13,162 nt of DNA from JACMLD01 sp036500065 (GTDB lineage Bacteria; Bacteroidota; Bacteroidia; Chitinophagales; Chitinophagaceae): the NCBI GenBank assembly GCA_036500065.1, contig DASYCT010000329.1:1-13162 (forward strand), given 5' to 3'. The notes under the pieces are model-generated. The model saw only the letters and a list, made by a program, of their open reading frames with translations. It was not told the origin of the DNA and did not search any database. Shown here piece after piece: positions 5,998-12,277 of this stretch (position 1 is its first letter; each line of letters begins with the position of its first letter). A program made the position numbers and the translations under genes.

Positions 5998-7080
5998 TCA
6001 AACCGGTGTTTTCCTGTTCCATTCCCGGATAAATGTACCAATTAATTGGTTGAATTGCTCCGCCCCGTTAAACAGGAAGGCCAGTTCTATCGGCAATACG
6101 TAAAAAGGCATGCCACGAAGCTCCTGCTCGAATTTTACCAGGCGGACCGCATCCTTTTCGGTGGTAAGGATGATCTTCCCCGGTGCGGGGAGGGAATTGA
6201 ACCGTTTGAAAATATCCTTCAGATCGTCGATGGTGAAAATATAATGGTCGTTGTACGCCATTTCATAATACGCTTTTACCTTTTCCTGGAGCATGTTTTT
6301 CAGCGGCCGGGGGTTGGCAATGCCCGAGACCAGCAGCACTTCGGCTTCCTGCGAAAGACGGTAACTGTCTTTTGAAATGATATGATAGGGCGACCCATAC
6401 CGGATAGTGGTAAAGAAAACCCGTTGCCGGGGCTGGGGATTGATTTCACTGATAATCTCGTCCCGTTCCTCCACGGTCAGGGCGGGGGGACATTTGGTAA
6501 CCACGATAATATCGGCGCGGCGCATGCTGCTGCGCTCATCCCGCAAATCGCCCGTGGGCAGGTACCAGTCGCGCGTAAACAGGTTACCGCATTCCGTCAG
6601 CACGATATTGAGCCCGGCTTTGATGGCACGGTGCTGAAAGGCATCGTCGAGTATGATGGCTTCGGTGGCGGGCCTGTCGTGCAGTATCTGGGGGATCGCC
6701 TCCACCCGCTCCTCTCCTACGGCGATGGCCACATCGGGAAACTTGAGGTGGAACTGCATGGGTTCGTCGCCGATTTCGAGGGCGGTACTATGCGTATTGG
6801 CAAGCGTATAACCCTCTGTTTTGCGCTTATAGCCGCGGCTGAGGGTGGCGATGCGAAACTGGCTCTTGAGCTGCATCAGCAGGTATTCCACCATCGGCGA
6901 TTTACCGGTACCACCCACCGCCACATTGCCGATACAGATCAACGGCAGGTTGAAGGAAACAGATTTCAAAACATTGAGGTCGTACAGGCGGTTGCGGACA
7001 AAAACAGCCGCCAGGTAAACAAGAGAGAACGGGAACAATAAAATGCGGACCGGCCTGAGCAATGGAAAATTAAAATTCAT
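5998..7080 (-). CDS. lpxK: Tetraacyldisaccharide 4'-kinase LpxK (lipid A synthesis)
   Basis: Transfers the gamma-phosphate of ATP to the 4' position of the tetraacylated disaccharide 1-phosphate to form lipid IVA, at the cytoplasmic face of the inner membrane. 360 residues, somewhat longer than E. coli LpxK (328). Seen: hydrophobic N-terminal helix (about 8-28) for membrane anchoring; Walker A GNVAVGGTGKSP (51-62); SRGYKRK (81-87); EPMQ (106-109); LDDAFQHR (144-151), the family's DDGFQH motif with Ala for Gly; a C-terminal P-loop-like half with VSGIANP (251-257) and TTEKDAVRL (306-314). The frame is open to 7158, but the ATG at 7080 is chosen because it starts just before the membrane helix and overlaps the cyclo-ligase stop by 11 nt, consistent with coupled translation. 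Its presence implies a lipid A-containing outer membrane. Confidence 0.95.
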   Translation of the reverse strand: MNFNFPLLRPVRILLFPFSLVYLAAVFVRNRLYDLNVLKSVSFNLPLICIGNVAVGGTGKSPMVEYLLMQLKSQFRIATLSRGYKRKTEGYTLANTHSTALEIGDEPMQFHLKFPDVAIAVGEERVEAIPQILHDRPATEAIILDDAFQHRAIKAGLNIVLTECGNLFTRDWYLPTGDLRDERSSMRRADIIVVTKCPPALTVEERDEIISEINPQPRQRVFFTTIRYGSPYHIISKDSYRLSQEAEVLLVSGIANPRPLKNMLQEKVKAYYEMAYNDHYIFTIDDLKDIFKRFNSLPAPGKIILTTEKDAVRLVKFEQELRGMPFYVLPIELAFLFNGAEQFNQLIGTFIREWNRKTPV

Positions 7081-7642
7081 AAATCTTGTTGGGTGTGACC
7101 CCGATGGATAAAGGTACATCAAAACGATCGATGTCGGCGATGGCCGCCACGGGCTCAAAGAAGGAGAAACCGATCTTTATAATGTCCGGGCGGCAACGTT
7201 CCAGCAGGCGATCGTAAAAGCCTTTACCGTAACCGACACGATACCCGATGGTATCGAAGGCAAGCAGCGGAACGATGACCATATCAATGGCAGTAGGATC
7301 AATGTCGATCCCGTTGACAGGTTCGGCGATGCCATATTCATTGATGCTGAAATCCGTGTCGTCATTCACCAGCAGCAGTTTCATGCTGTTATCGGTAAAA
7401 TCAGCTACCGGGTAGGCTATCTGCAGACCGGGCATGCGAAACTGCAGGTAATCCGTCATCAGGTGCGTGTTCACTTCGGCGTGTTGCTTCAGCGGCCAGT
7501 AGCTCAATAATATGTTTACATCATAGCGTATCTCCACCTGCTGAAACTGTATCAGCAGCAGGTCGTCCATCCGCAGGCGCTCCTTTTCGGGAAGGGCGCC
7601 GCGTTTGTCGCGGTACAGTTTGCGCAGTTCTTTTTTTGTCAT
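7070..7642 (-). CDS. 5-formyltetrahydrofolate cyclo-ligase (MTHFS)
   Basis: ATP-dependent conversion of 5-formyltetrahydrofolate to 5,10-methenyltetrahydrofolate, which returns an inhibitory folate to the one-carbon pool; a soluble cytoplasmic enzyme. 190 residues is normal for the family. Seen: N-terminal basic helix KKELRKLYRDKR (3-14); LLSYWPLKQHAEVNT (45-59), the substrate pocket region; DMVIVPLLAFD (120-130); and the ATP/phosphate loop GYRVGYGKGFYDR (133-145), the family hallmark. The ATG at 7640-7642 overlaps the TGA of bioD in an ATGA, so translation is probably coupled to bioD. The 3' end overlaps lpxK by 11 nt. No defects seen. The E. coli counterpart is ygfA (fau). Confidence 0.95.
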   Translation of the reverse strand: MTKKELRKLYRDKRGALPEKERLRMDDLLLIQFQQVEIRYDVNILLSYWPLKQHAEVNTHLMTDYLQFRMPGLQIAYPVADFTDNSMKLLLVNDDTDFSINEYGIAEPVNGIDIDPTAIDMVIVPLLAFDTIGYRVGYGKGFYDRLLERCRPDIIKIGFSFFEPVAAIADIDRFDVPLSIGVTPNKIYEF

Positions 7643-8280
7643 AGTACTTTCTTCAGGGCTTCTTTCATAAGGGCCGCCTGCGCGGCAATAAAAGCAGCGT
7701 CGGCTTTTTCCACCACCGGTATGGAAGCTATTTTAGGGTAGCCGGACCAGTGAACGATCTCGTCTTCGTAGGACATATACTGGTCGTTGAACACCCAACC
7801 GAGCACATCCAGTTTGTATTGCCTGCATGCTTCGGCCGTAAGCAGGGAATGATTGATGCTGCCGAGGTAATTGCGGCTTACCAGTACCAGTTTTACCGGG
7901 AGCAGGTGGATGAGATCGGCGATAAATTCTTTTTCGTTGAGAGGGACCAGCAAACCGCCGGCGCCTTCGATGATGAGCTGTGAGTTGTGAGCAGCTTCTA
8001 TTTCCGTTAGTTGGTCCTTTATCACATGCAAATCTATTCGTACCCCTTCTTCCCCCGCGGCAATATGCGGCGAGGCTGCCAGCTTTAGTTTATAGGCTTC
8101 AGGAAAGATGGTAGCGGCAGGGTTTGACAATACAGAACGCACCCATTCCGAATCAGTGCCCCCGTCATAACCAGCCTGTATGGGCTTCCAGTAGGCAGCC
8201 CCGAGCGCTTCGGTGATGATGGCCGATACCACGGTCTTGCCGACACCAGTGCCTATGCCTGTTATGAAGATGGTATCCAC
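7639..8280 (-). CDS. bioD: Dethiobiotin synthetase BioD
   Basis: ATP-dependent carboxylation of 7,8-diaminopelargonate to dethiobiotin, the penultimate step of biotin synthesis, in the cytoplasm. Seen: P-loop ITGIGTGVGKT near the N terminus; YWKPIQAG about 20 residues later, containing the substrate-binding Lys; IIEGAGGLLVPLNE, the family's EGAGG motif; LVSRNYLGSINHSLLT, with the conserved Leu-Gly-x-Ile-Asn-His stretch; GWVFND. No ATG start exists. The frame offers GTG at 8280 (giving MDTIFITG) or TTG at 8289. I prefer GTG because family members usually have only three or four residues before the first strand; TTG would leave a 3-nt gap after rsmD, GTG a 12-nt gap. No other bio gene is in the window, so bioD is separated from any bioA/F/B here. 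Confidence 0.93.
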   Translation of the reverse strand: MDTIFITGIGTGVGKTVVSAIITEALGAAYWKPIQAGYDGGTDSEWVRSVLSNPAATIFPEAYKLKLAASPHIAAGEEGVRIDLHVIKDQLTEIEAAHNSQLIIEGAGGLLVPLNEKEFIADLIHLLPVKLVLVSRNYLGSINHSLLTAEACRQYKLDVLGWVFNDQYMSYEDEIVHWSGYPKIASIPVVEKADAAFIAAQAALMKEALKKVL

Positions 8281-8292
8281 TATGGGCAATAT

Positions 8293-8844
8293 TTAGGGTT
8301 GTGGAGAAGGTTCGATGAATACAGAGAACAGCGTAGTGCCATAGTTCCGGGTTGTTTTATACAAAGGGTACTGTTCGTATTTATTCCGGGGCGTATGCTC
8401 CAGTACAAACCACCCGCCGGGCTTTAATAATTTCTTTTCAGCCACCCGTTTTGGCAGCTCGTCGATGGTCGTGAGCGCATACGGAGGGCCGGCAAAGATA
8501 AAATCAAATTGATCGCTGCAGGCGTCCATAAACCGGAATACATCCATTTTTAACAGCTTGCAATTGTCTATTTGGAGGGCTTCCACGTTTTTGCGGATGA
8601 ACTCATACATCTGGGGGTCCTTTTCGATGATGGTGAGGTCGGTAGCGCCCCGGGACGCCAGTTCATAGCTGATGCTGCCGGTGCCGCCAAACAGGTCAAG
8701 CGTTGTCATGCCCTCGAAATCGAGGTTGTTCTGAAGGATATTGAACAATCCTTCCTTGGCAATATCGGTGGTCGGCCGCGTGTTCGGCATGTGCGCGGGA
8801 GGGTTTAACCTTCTGCCACCCAGCCGCCCGCTTATGATACGCAT
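8293..8844 (-). CDS. rsmD: 16S rRNA (guanine966-N2)-methyltransferase RsmD-like, variant catalytic motif
   Basis: SAM-dependent methyltransferase expected to modify G966 of 16S rRNA in the 30S subunit. 183 residues, typical. Seen: N-terminal MRIISGRLGGRRL (1-13) and RPTTDIAKEGLFNIL (23-37), both RsmD hallmarks; SAM motif I LDLFGGTGSISYE (49-61); IEKDP (73-77), the acidic residue for the ribose; then FIFAGPPYA (about 114-122). This last is motif IV, normally (D/N)PPY; here the catalytic Asp is replaced by Gly, encoded by GGC. The rest of the domain is intact, with no stop or frameshift, so the gene looks maintained. The ATG at 8844 overlaps the end of the DUF3822 gene by 13 nt. DUF3822 next to rsmD is a common arrangement in Bacteroidota. 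Confidence 0.92.
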   Translation of the reverse strand: MRIISGRLGGRRLNPPAHMPNTRPTTDIAKEGLFNILQNNLDFEGMTTLDLFGGTGSISYELASRGATDLTIIEKDPQMYEFIRKNVEALQIDNCKLLKMDVFRFMDACSDQFDFIFAGPPYALTTIDELPKRVAEKKLLKPGGWFVLEHTPRNKYEQYPLYKTTRNYGTTLFSVFIEPSPQP

Positions 8845-9677
8845 GTCGCCAGTTTCAATAAAGGTGAAAAGAAATGCGAGGGAAACTCTTCCAGCGCCGG
8901 CAGGGCGACAGCCGGGCTAAAGGATTCCATCTCGGTCTGCCCGAAGTATTTGAGGATTTCGTTGAAGAGCGTGGAAGATTCGTCGATCATCCCCGACATT
9001 TTCAGCAGGATCGTTTCAGGGTTGAGCCCGAACTGCGTGCAAAGATTGAGCAGGTAATAGGCCACGTCCTCCGCCACCTCGTATTCAAAACTCTGGAAAA
9101 GCTGGATTTCCTTGTCGCGGACGACGGCCACGAGGATGCGCCGGGGATAGAATATCACGGAAAGATATTCGTCGCGCAGGCCGTTCTGCTTTTGACGGCA
9201 TTCCATCCAGAGACTGTAATAATGCCAGTATTTGCCCCGGGTAAAATGACGCTGGAACAGGCCATGAATATCGGAAGGCACACGGAAAACATTGTACTGT
9301 CCGCAACCAGCTATTTTTTCACTAAGAATAACGCCTTTGTTCAAATCGCCGTGCATCATATCGATCAGGCCGGCGGTGATATTGATATTAAAAAACTTTT
9401 CAGGCACCAGGTGACTTTCGGGGAAATTGTAAATGACAACACTTTCCTTCATTTTTTCTTTCAGCACTTCATCCTCGGCTACGATCTCTTCCAGTGCGCT
9501 CATCAATTCCTGGTTGTTGGCGACTTCCAGTTCATGTACCCGCATGCGCAGCACCTGTTTATTGCCATTGAGAACGGCATAAGAGAAAATGTGCTGCCCT
9601 ACTTCCATAATCAGGCGACAATGCTGACTGTCAATGGCCTCTTCGGAGGCGGATATATCAAATAATGTCTTTGCCAT
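8832..9677 (-). CDS. DUF3822 family protein
   Basis: Bacteroidota-specific family of unknown function, usually encoded just before rsmD, as here. 281 residues from the chosen start. There is no signal peptide or membrane segment, so it should be cytoplasmic. Visible features: a strand-rich N-terminal half (LIMEVGQHIFSYAVLNG), NFPESHLVPEKFF near the first third, a middle VFRVPSDI segment, and a second half with DEYLSVIFYPRRILVAVVRD and YEVAEDVAYYLLNLCTQFGLNPE. This duplicated layout agrees with my recollection that a structurally solved member has an actin-like ATPase fold, but no clear ATP motif is seen here. The ATG at 9677 (MAKTLFDIS) is preferred to the one at 9692, since the likely -7 element lies at 9690-9697. 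The overlap with rsmD suggests coupled expression, perhaps a role in ribosome maturation (inference). Confidence 0.85.
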   Translation of the reverse strand: MAKTLFDISASEEAIDSQHCRLIMEVGQHIFSYAVLNGNKQVLRMRVHELEVANNQELMSALEEIVAEDEVLKEKMKESVVIYNFPESHLVPEKFFNINITAGLIDMMHGDLNKGVILSEKIAGCGQYNVFRVPSDIHGLFQRHFTRGKYWHYYSLWMECRQKQNGLRDEYLSVIFYPRRILVAVVRDKEIQLFQSFEYEVAEDVAYYLLNLCTQFGLNPETILLKMSGMIDESSTLFNEILKYFGQTEMESFSPAVALPALEEFPSHFFSPLLKLATCVS

Positions 9678-9689
9678 AGTTGGGGTGTG

Positions 9690-9697
9690 CAAAATAA
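9690..9697 (-). promoter_or_regulatory. Possible -7 element for the DUF3822-rsmD cluster
   Basis: TTATTTTG on the minus strand matches TAnnTTTG except at the second base. It lies 12 nt before the ATG at 9677. It would make the in-frame ATG at 9692 fall inside the promoter. No clear -33 element is seen. Confidence 0.35.
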
Positions 9698-9709
9698 GTC
9701 ACTTTTCGC

Positions 9710-9717
9710 TATGTTTG
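9710..9717 (+). promoter_or_regulatory. -7 element of the MATE transporter gene
   Basis: TATGTTTG is a perfect TAnnTTTG match, 17 nt before the ATG at 9735. It supports starting the transporter there and not at GTG 9687 or ATG 9711, which lie upstream of or inside the element. The -33 region is weak (a TTG at 9680-9682 is further upstream than usual). Confidence 0.45.
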
Positions 9718-9734
9718 CTGCCCTTTTCATAAAA

Positions 9735-11093
9735 ATGGCCAATACTACTGCACATAGCGATTTACGGTTGCGCATTACCAACCGGCAGATACTGGGCATG
9801 GCCCTGCCCATCAGTTTTGGCATACTGGTGCCCCAGCTTAATTTCATTACCAATAATATTTTCCTGGGCAGGCTGAGTGAGCAGGCCCTCGCCACGGCTG
9901 CCATTACAGGCGTGTACTACCTCATATTCGGCGCTATCGGTTTTGGATTGAACAATGGCCTGCAGGCATTGATATCCCGCCGTGCGGGGGAAAACAGGCC
10001 CGAAGAAATCGGCAAGCTGTTCATACAGGGAGTGGGTATTGCGCTGCTGGTGGCGGTGGCGGGTATTGTGCTTACCTATACCGTGGCGCCGTTCGTGCTT
10101 CAATACAGCATACACGAAGCCGCGCTTCGGGAACAGGCCGTGAGTTTTCTTAAGATCCGCATCTGGGGATTGCCGTTTTTATACATCTACCAGATGCGCA
10201 ACGCGTTGCTGGTAGGCACCAACCAAAGCAGGTACCTGGTCGCGGGCACGGTGGCCGAAGCCGTGTCCAATGTGCTGCTCGATTATGGCCTTATCTTCGG
10301 CCATTTCGGGTTGCCGCAGATGGGCTTCAACGGGGCGGCCATTGCGTCGATCATAGCAGAATTCATGGGGATGACCGTGGTATTTGCCGTAATCCATTAT
10401 AAGGGCATCAGCAAACGGTTCTCCCTGTTCAGCAAGCTGCGGTACGATGCCGCCAATGCAAAACTGATCCTCGTGCAATCCTCGCCGCTGATCCTTCAAA
10501 ATGCTATCAGCATTACCAGCTGGGAGTTTTTTTATATTCTGATCGAACACCACGGCGCCCGGGATCTTTCCGTGTCCAACGCCATGCGCAACCTGTTTGG
10601 ATTGTTTGGCATGTTTTCCTGGGCGCTGGCCGCTACCTGCAATACGATGGTGAGCAATATCATCGGGCAGGGAATGCATCACCGCGTGCTTTTTCTTATT
10701 AAAAAGATAGTGATCATCAGCACGGGCATCGCCGTTACGATCTGCCTGCTGCTGAATTTGTTTCCCCATGCTTTCCTGGCGATATACGGTCAGTCGGAGG
10801 ATTGGGTGCAACACGCCATTCCCGTGCTGCGCGTGGTATCGCTGGCGCTGGTGATGATGTCGTTTGCTACGGTGTGGATAAGCGGTGTAACGGGCACGGG
10901 CAACTCCACCGTCAACCTGCGCATCGAAGCCGTTACCTTAATCGCATATATACTGTATGTCTGGCTGGCGCTGGAAGTAATGAATGCCAGCATCGTCGTA
11001 GGCTGGATGAGCGAATGGGTGTACTGGGCGTTTATTTTTACCCAATCGTATTGGTATTTGCGGAGCGGCAGGTGGAAGAATAAAGTTATTTAA
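9735..11093 (+). CDS. MATE family efflux transporter
   Basis: Inner-membrane multidrug/toxin exporter of the MATE type, normally driven by Na+ or H+ exchange; the substrate cannot be told from sequence. 452 residues, normal, with about 12 hydrophobic segments in two halves. Seen: the N-terminal half begins RQILGMALPISFGILVPQL (18-36), with the family's early membrane Pro, then NNIFLGRLSEQALATAAI (40-57); the loop and helix NVLLDYGLIFG...MGFNGAAIAS (179-205), a strong MATE signature; the second half has SWEFFYILIEHHGA (262-275) and SNAMRNLFGLFGMFSWALA (281-299). The Asp in LLDYG (183) is a conserved polar membrane residue. The ATG at 9735 is chosen from the promoter element and the family-typical short N terminus. 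The gene's stop overlaps that of the TPR gene by 4 nt. It has no regulator gene beside it. Confidence 0.93.
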   Translation: MANTTAHSDLRLRITNRQILGMALPISFGILVPQLNFITNNIFLGRLSEQALATAAITGVYYLIFGAIGFGLNNGLQALISRRAGENRPEEIGKLFIQGVGIALLVAVAGIVLTYTVAPFVLQYSIHEAALREQAVSFLKIRIWGLPFLYIYQMRNALLVGTNQSRYLVAGTVAEAVSNVLLDYGLIFGHFGLPQMGFNGAAIASIIAEFMGMTVVFAVIHYKGISKRFSLFSKLRYDAANAKLILVQSSPLILQNAISITSWEFFYILIEHHGARDLSVSNAMRNLFGLFGMFSWALAATCNTMVSNIIGQGMHHRVLFLIKKIVIISTGIAVTICLLLNLFPHAFLAIYGQSEDWVQHAIPVLRVVSLALVMMSFATVWISGVTGTGNSTVNLRIEAVTLIAYILYVWLALEVMNASIVVGWMSEWVYWAFIFTQSYWYLRSGRWKNKVI

Positions 11094-11845
11094 GACCCGA
11101 ACTGCTTCAATAGTTTTTTCCCTTCTTCCCTTACGCGGGTATCATCCTGCGTCTTCACGGGCATGGCCATGAGTTTATCGAGCATTTCGATGGCTTTCGG
11201 GTTTTGGTTGTTGCGGTGATAACAACGGGCCAGTTCGAGATAGTTAAGCGTGAACTCGGGGTTGAGTATCCTGCTTTTGTCGTAATAGTAGATCGATTCC
11301 TTCAGGGTCGCCGGCGGCAGACCGCCATAGAGCAGTTTGGCGGCGGTGCGTTCGAGGCCGCTGAGATCGCTTACTTCGTAATGCCATTTTCCCAAAGCAT
11401 GGTAAGGCTTGAAATTAGTGGGATCGTATTTTATGGAGATCTCCGCGTAGCGTTTTATGTCGCTTACCGCCTCGATCTTCTCCTTACCACTGGAAATCAA
11501 CGCGATACGCCCCATGGCGAGACACATGGCAAAATTAGCTTCCGAGCTGGTGGGTTCTATGCGCAGGGCGGTTTGGGCAAAATGACGACCCGCTTTAAAA
11601 TACGTGATTTGGGCTGTTTTGGAGGCCTGGCGGTGGCCGATGGTACTGCACAATTCGCTGCACTTGCACAGGGCGTTGACGTTGAGCGGCTGTAGGTTCA
11701 GGATTTCCTGGTAGCGTTTGAAGGCTTCCTCCTCGTTGGTCACTTCCAGTCGTTCGGCCTCTTTTTGCAATTCAACGACGTCCTGGCCGAAGTTTTTAGC
11801 AGGAATCGTTAATAAAAGAAGAAAGATATACGCCAGTTTTTTCAC
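11090..11845 (-). CDS. Exported TPR protein resembling eukaryotic RMDN/FAM82 proteins
   Basis: 251 residues, no enzymatic motif. Residues 1-21 (MKKLAYIFLLLLTIPAKNFGQ) form a signal peptide, so the protein is likely periplasmic. The rest is helical repeats: EEAFKRYQEILNLQPLNVNALCK (about 39-61), AGRHFAQTALRIEPTSSEANFAM (about 86-108), DIKRYAEISIKYDPTNFKPYHAL (about 128-150) and a final pair (about 181-240). The stretch WHYEVSDLSGLERTAAKLL, then LPPATLKESIYYYDKS and NPEFTLNYLELARCY, follows the pattern of eukaryotic regulator of microtubule dynamics proteins (RMDN1-3), from memory. Such bacterial homologues act presumably as protein-binding scaffolds; no partner is known. It starts with GTG at 11845, overlapping the folB stop in GTGA, and so is probably translated with folB. 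Confidence 0.85.
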   Translation of the reverse strand: MKKLAYIFLLLLTIPAKNFGQDVVELQKEAERLEVTNEEEAFKRYQEILNLQPLNVNALCKCSELCSTIGHRQASKTAQITYFKAGRHFAQTALRIEPTSSEANFAMCLAMGRIALISSGKEKIEAVSDIKRYAEISIKYDPTNFKPYHALGKWHYEVSDLSGLERTAAKLLYGGLPPATLKESIYYYDKSRILNPEFTLNYLELARCYHRNNQNPKAIEMLDKLMAMPVKTQDDTRVREEGKKLLKQFGS

Positions 11846-12204
11846 GCTGCATCGAATTTCTTGTACAATGTGATTCCTACTTTACCCTGGAAACTACCGA
11901 TGGGAGGCTGAAGTTTAAAGATGGAAACACTTATCTCCTTTATAAACGAATATTCGTGCCGAATCTTGTGGATGATGCTTTCCGCCAGTTCTTCCAGCAA
12001 GGGGGTGGGGATACCCATACGTTGGCGCACGAGGGCGAAAAGCTCCTCGTAGTTCAGCACATTATCGAGGTGATCGAATGTTATCGTTTTTTCGTCGTAG
12101 CTGACCTGCAGGTGCACTTCAAATTCGTTGCCCGCGGTGGCCTCACCTTCGTACACGCCATGATGGGCGAAAAACCTGAGATCGCTTAAATGAACGGTTA
12201 GCAT
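11842..12204 (-). CDS. folB: Dihydroneopterin aldolase FolB
   Basis: Cleaves 7,8-dihydroneopterin to 6-hydroxymethyl-7,8-dihydropterin and glycolaldehyde in folate synthesis; forms ring-shaped octamers in the cytoplasm. 120 residues, as usual for single-domain FolB. Seen: LRFFAHHGVYEGEATAGNEF (9-28), whose Glu21 matches the catalytic Glu22 of the S. aureus enzyme; LNYEELF (50-56) with Tyr52; LLEELAE (69-75) with the pterin-anchoring Glu; SIFKLQPPI (94-102) with catalytic Lys97. All active-site residues are present. The ATG at 12204 begins MLTVHLSDLRF, the normal start. It lies 73 nt downstream of trxB and overlaps the TPR gene by 4 nt, so folB and the TPR gene form a pair. Confidence 0.95.
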   Translation of the reverse strand: MLTVHLSDLRFFAHHGVYEGEATAGNEFEVHLQVSYDEKTITFDHLDNVLNYEELFALVRQRMGIPTPLLEELAESIIHKIRHEYSFIKEISVSIFKLQPPIGSFQGKVGITLYKKFDAA

Positions 12205-12233
12205 AAATGATGTTGAACAGTTGCAATACCGTC

Positions 12234-12241
12234 CGAATATA
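12234..12241 (-). promoter_or_regulatory. Possible -7 element of folB
   Basis: TATATTCG on the minus strand fits TAnnTTTG with one mismatch and lies 29 nt before the folB ATG, in the 73-nt gap after trxB. No -33 element is evident; folB may instead be read from trxB. Confidence 0.25.
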
Positions 12242-12277
12242 AATAGAAATCCTGCGGGGAGTTGTTAATTTTTTAGC

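Noticed and set aside
7081..7158. Longer N terminus for LpxK
   Set aside because: The extra 26 residues overlap the cyclo-ligase coding region, have no family match, and precede the normal membrane-helix start at 7080.
10179..10814. 211-codon minus-strand frame inside the MATE gene
   Set aside because: Antisense to a clear transporter gene, no recognisable motif.
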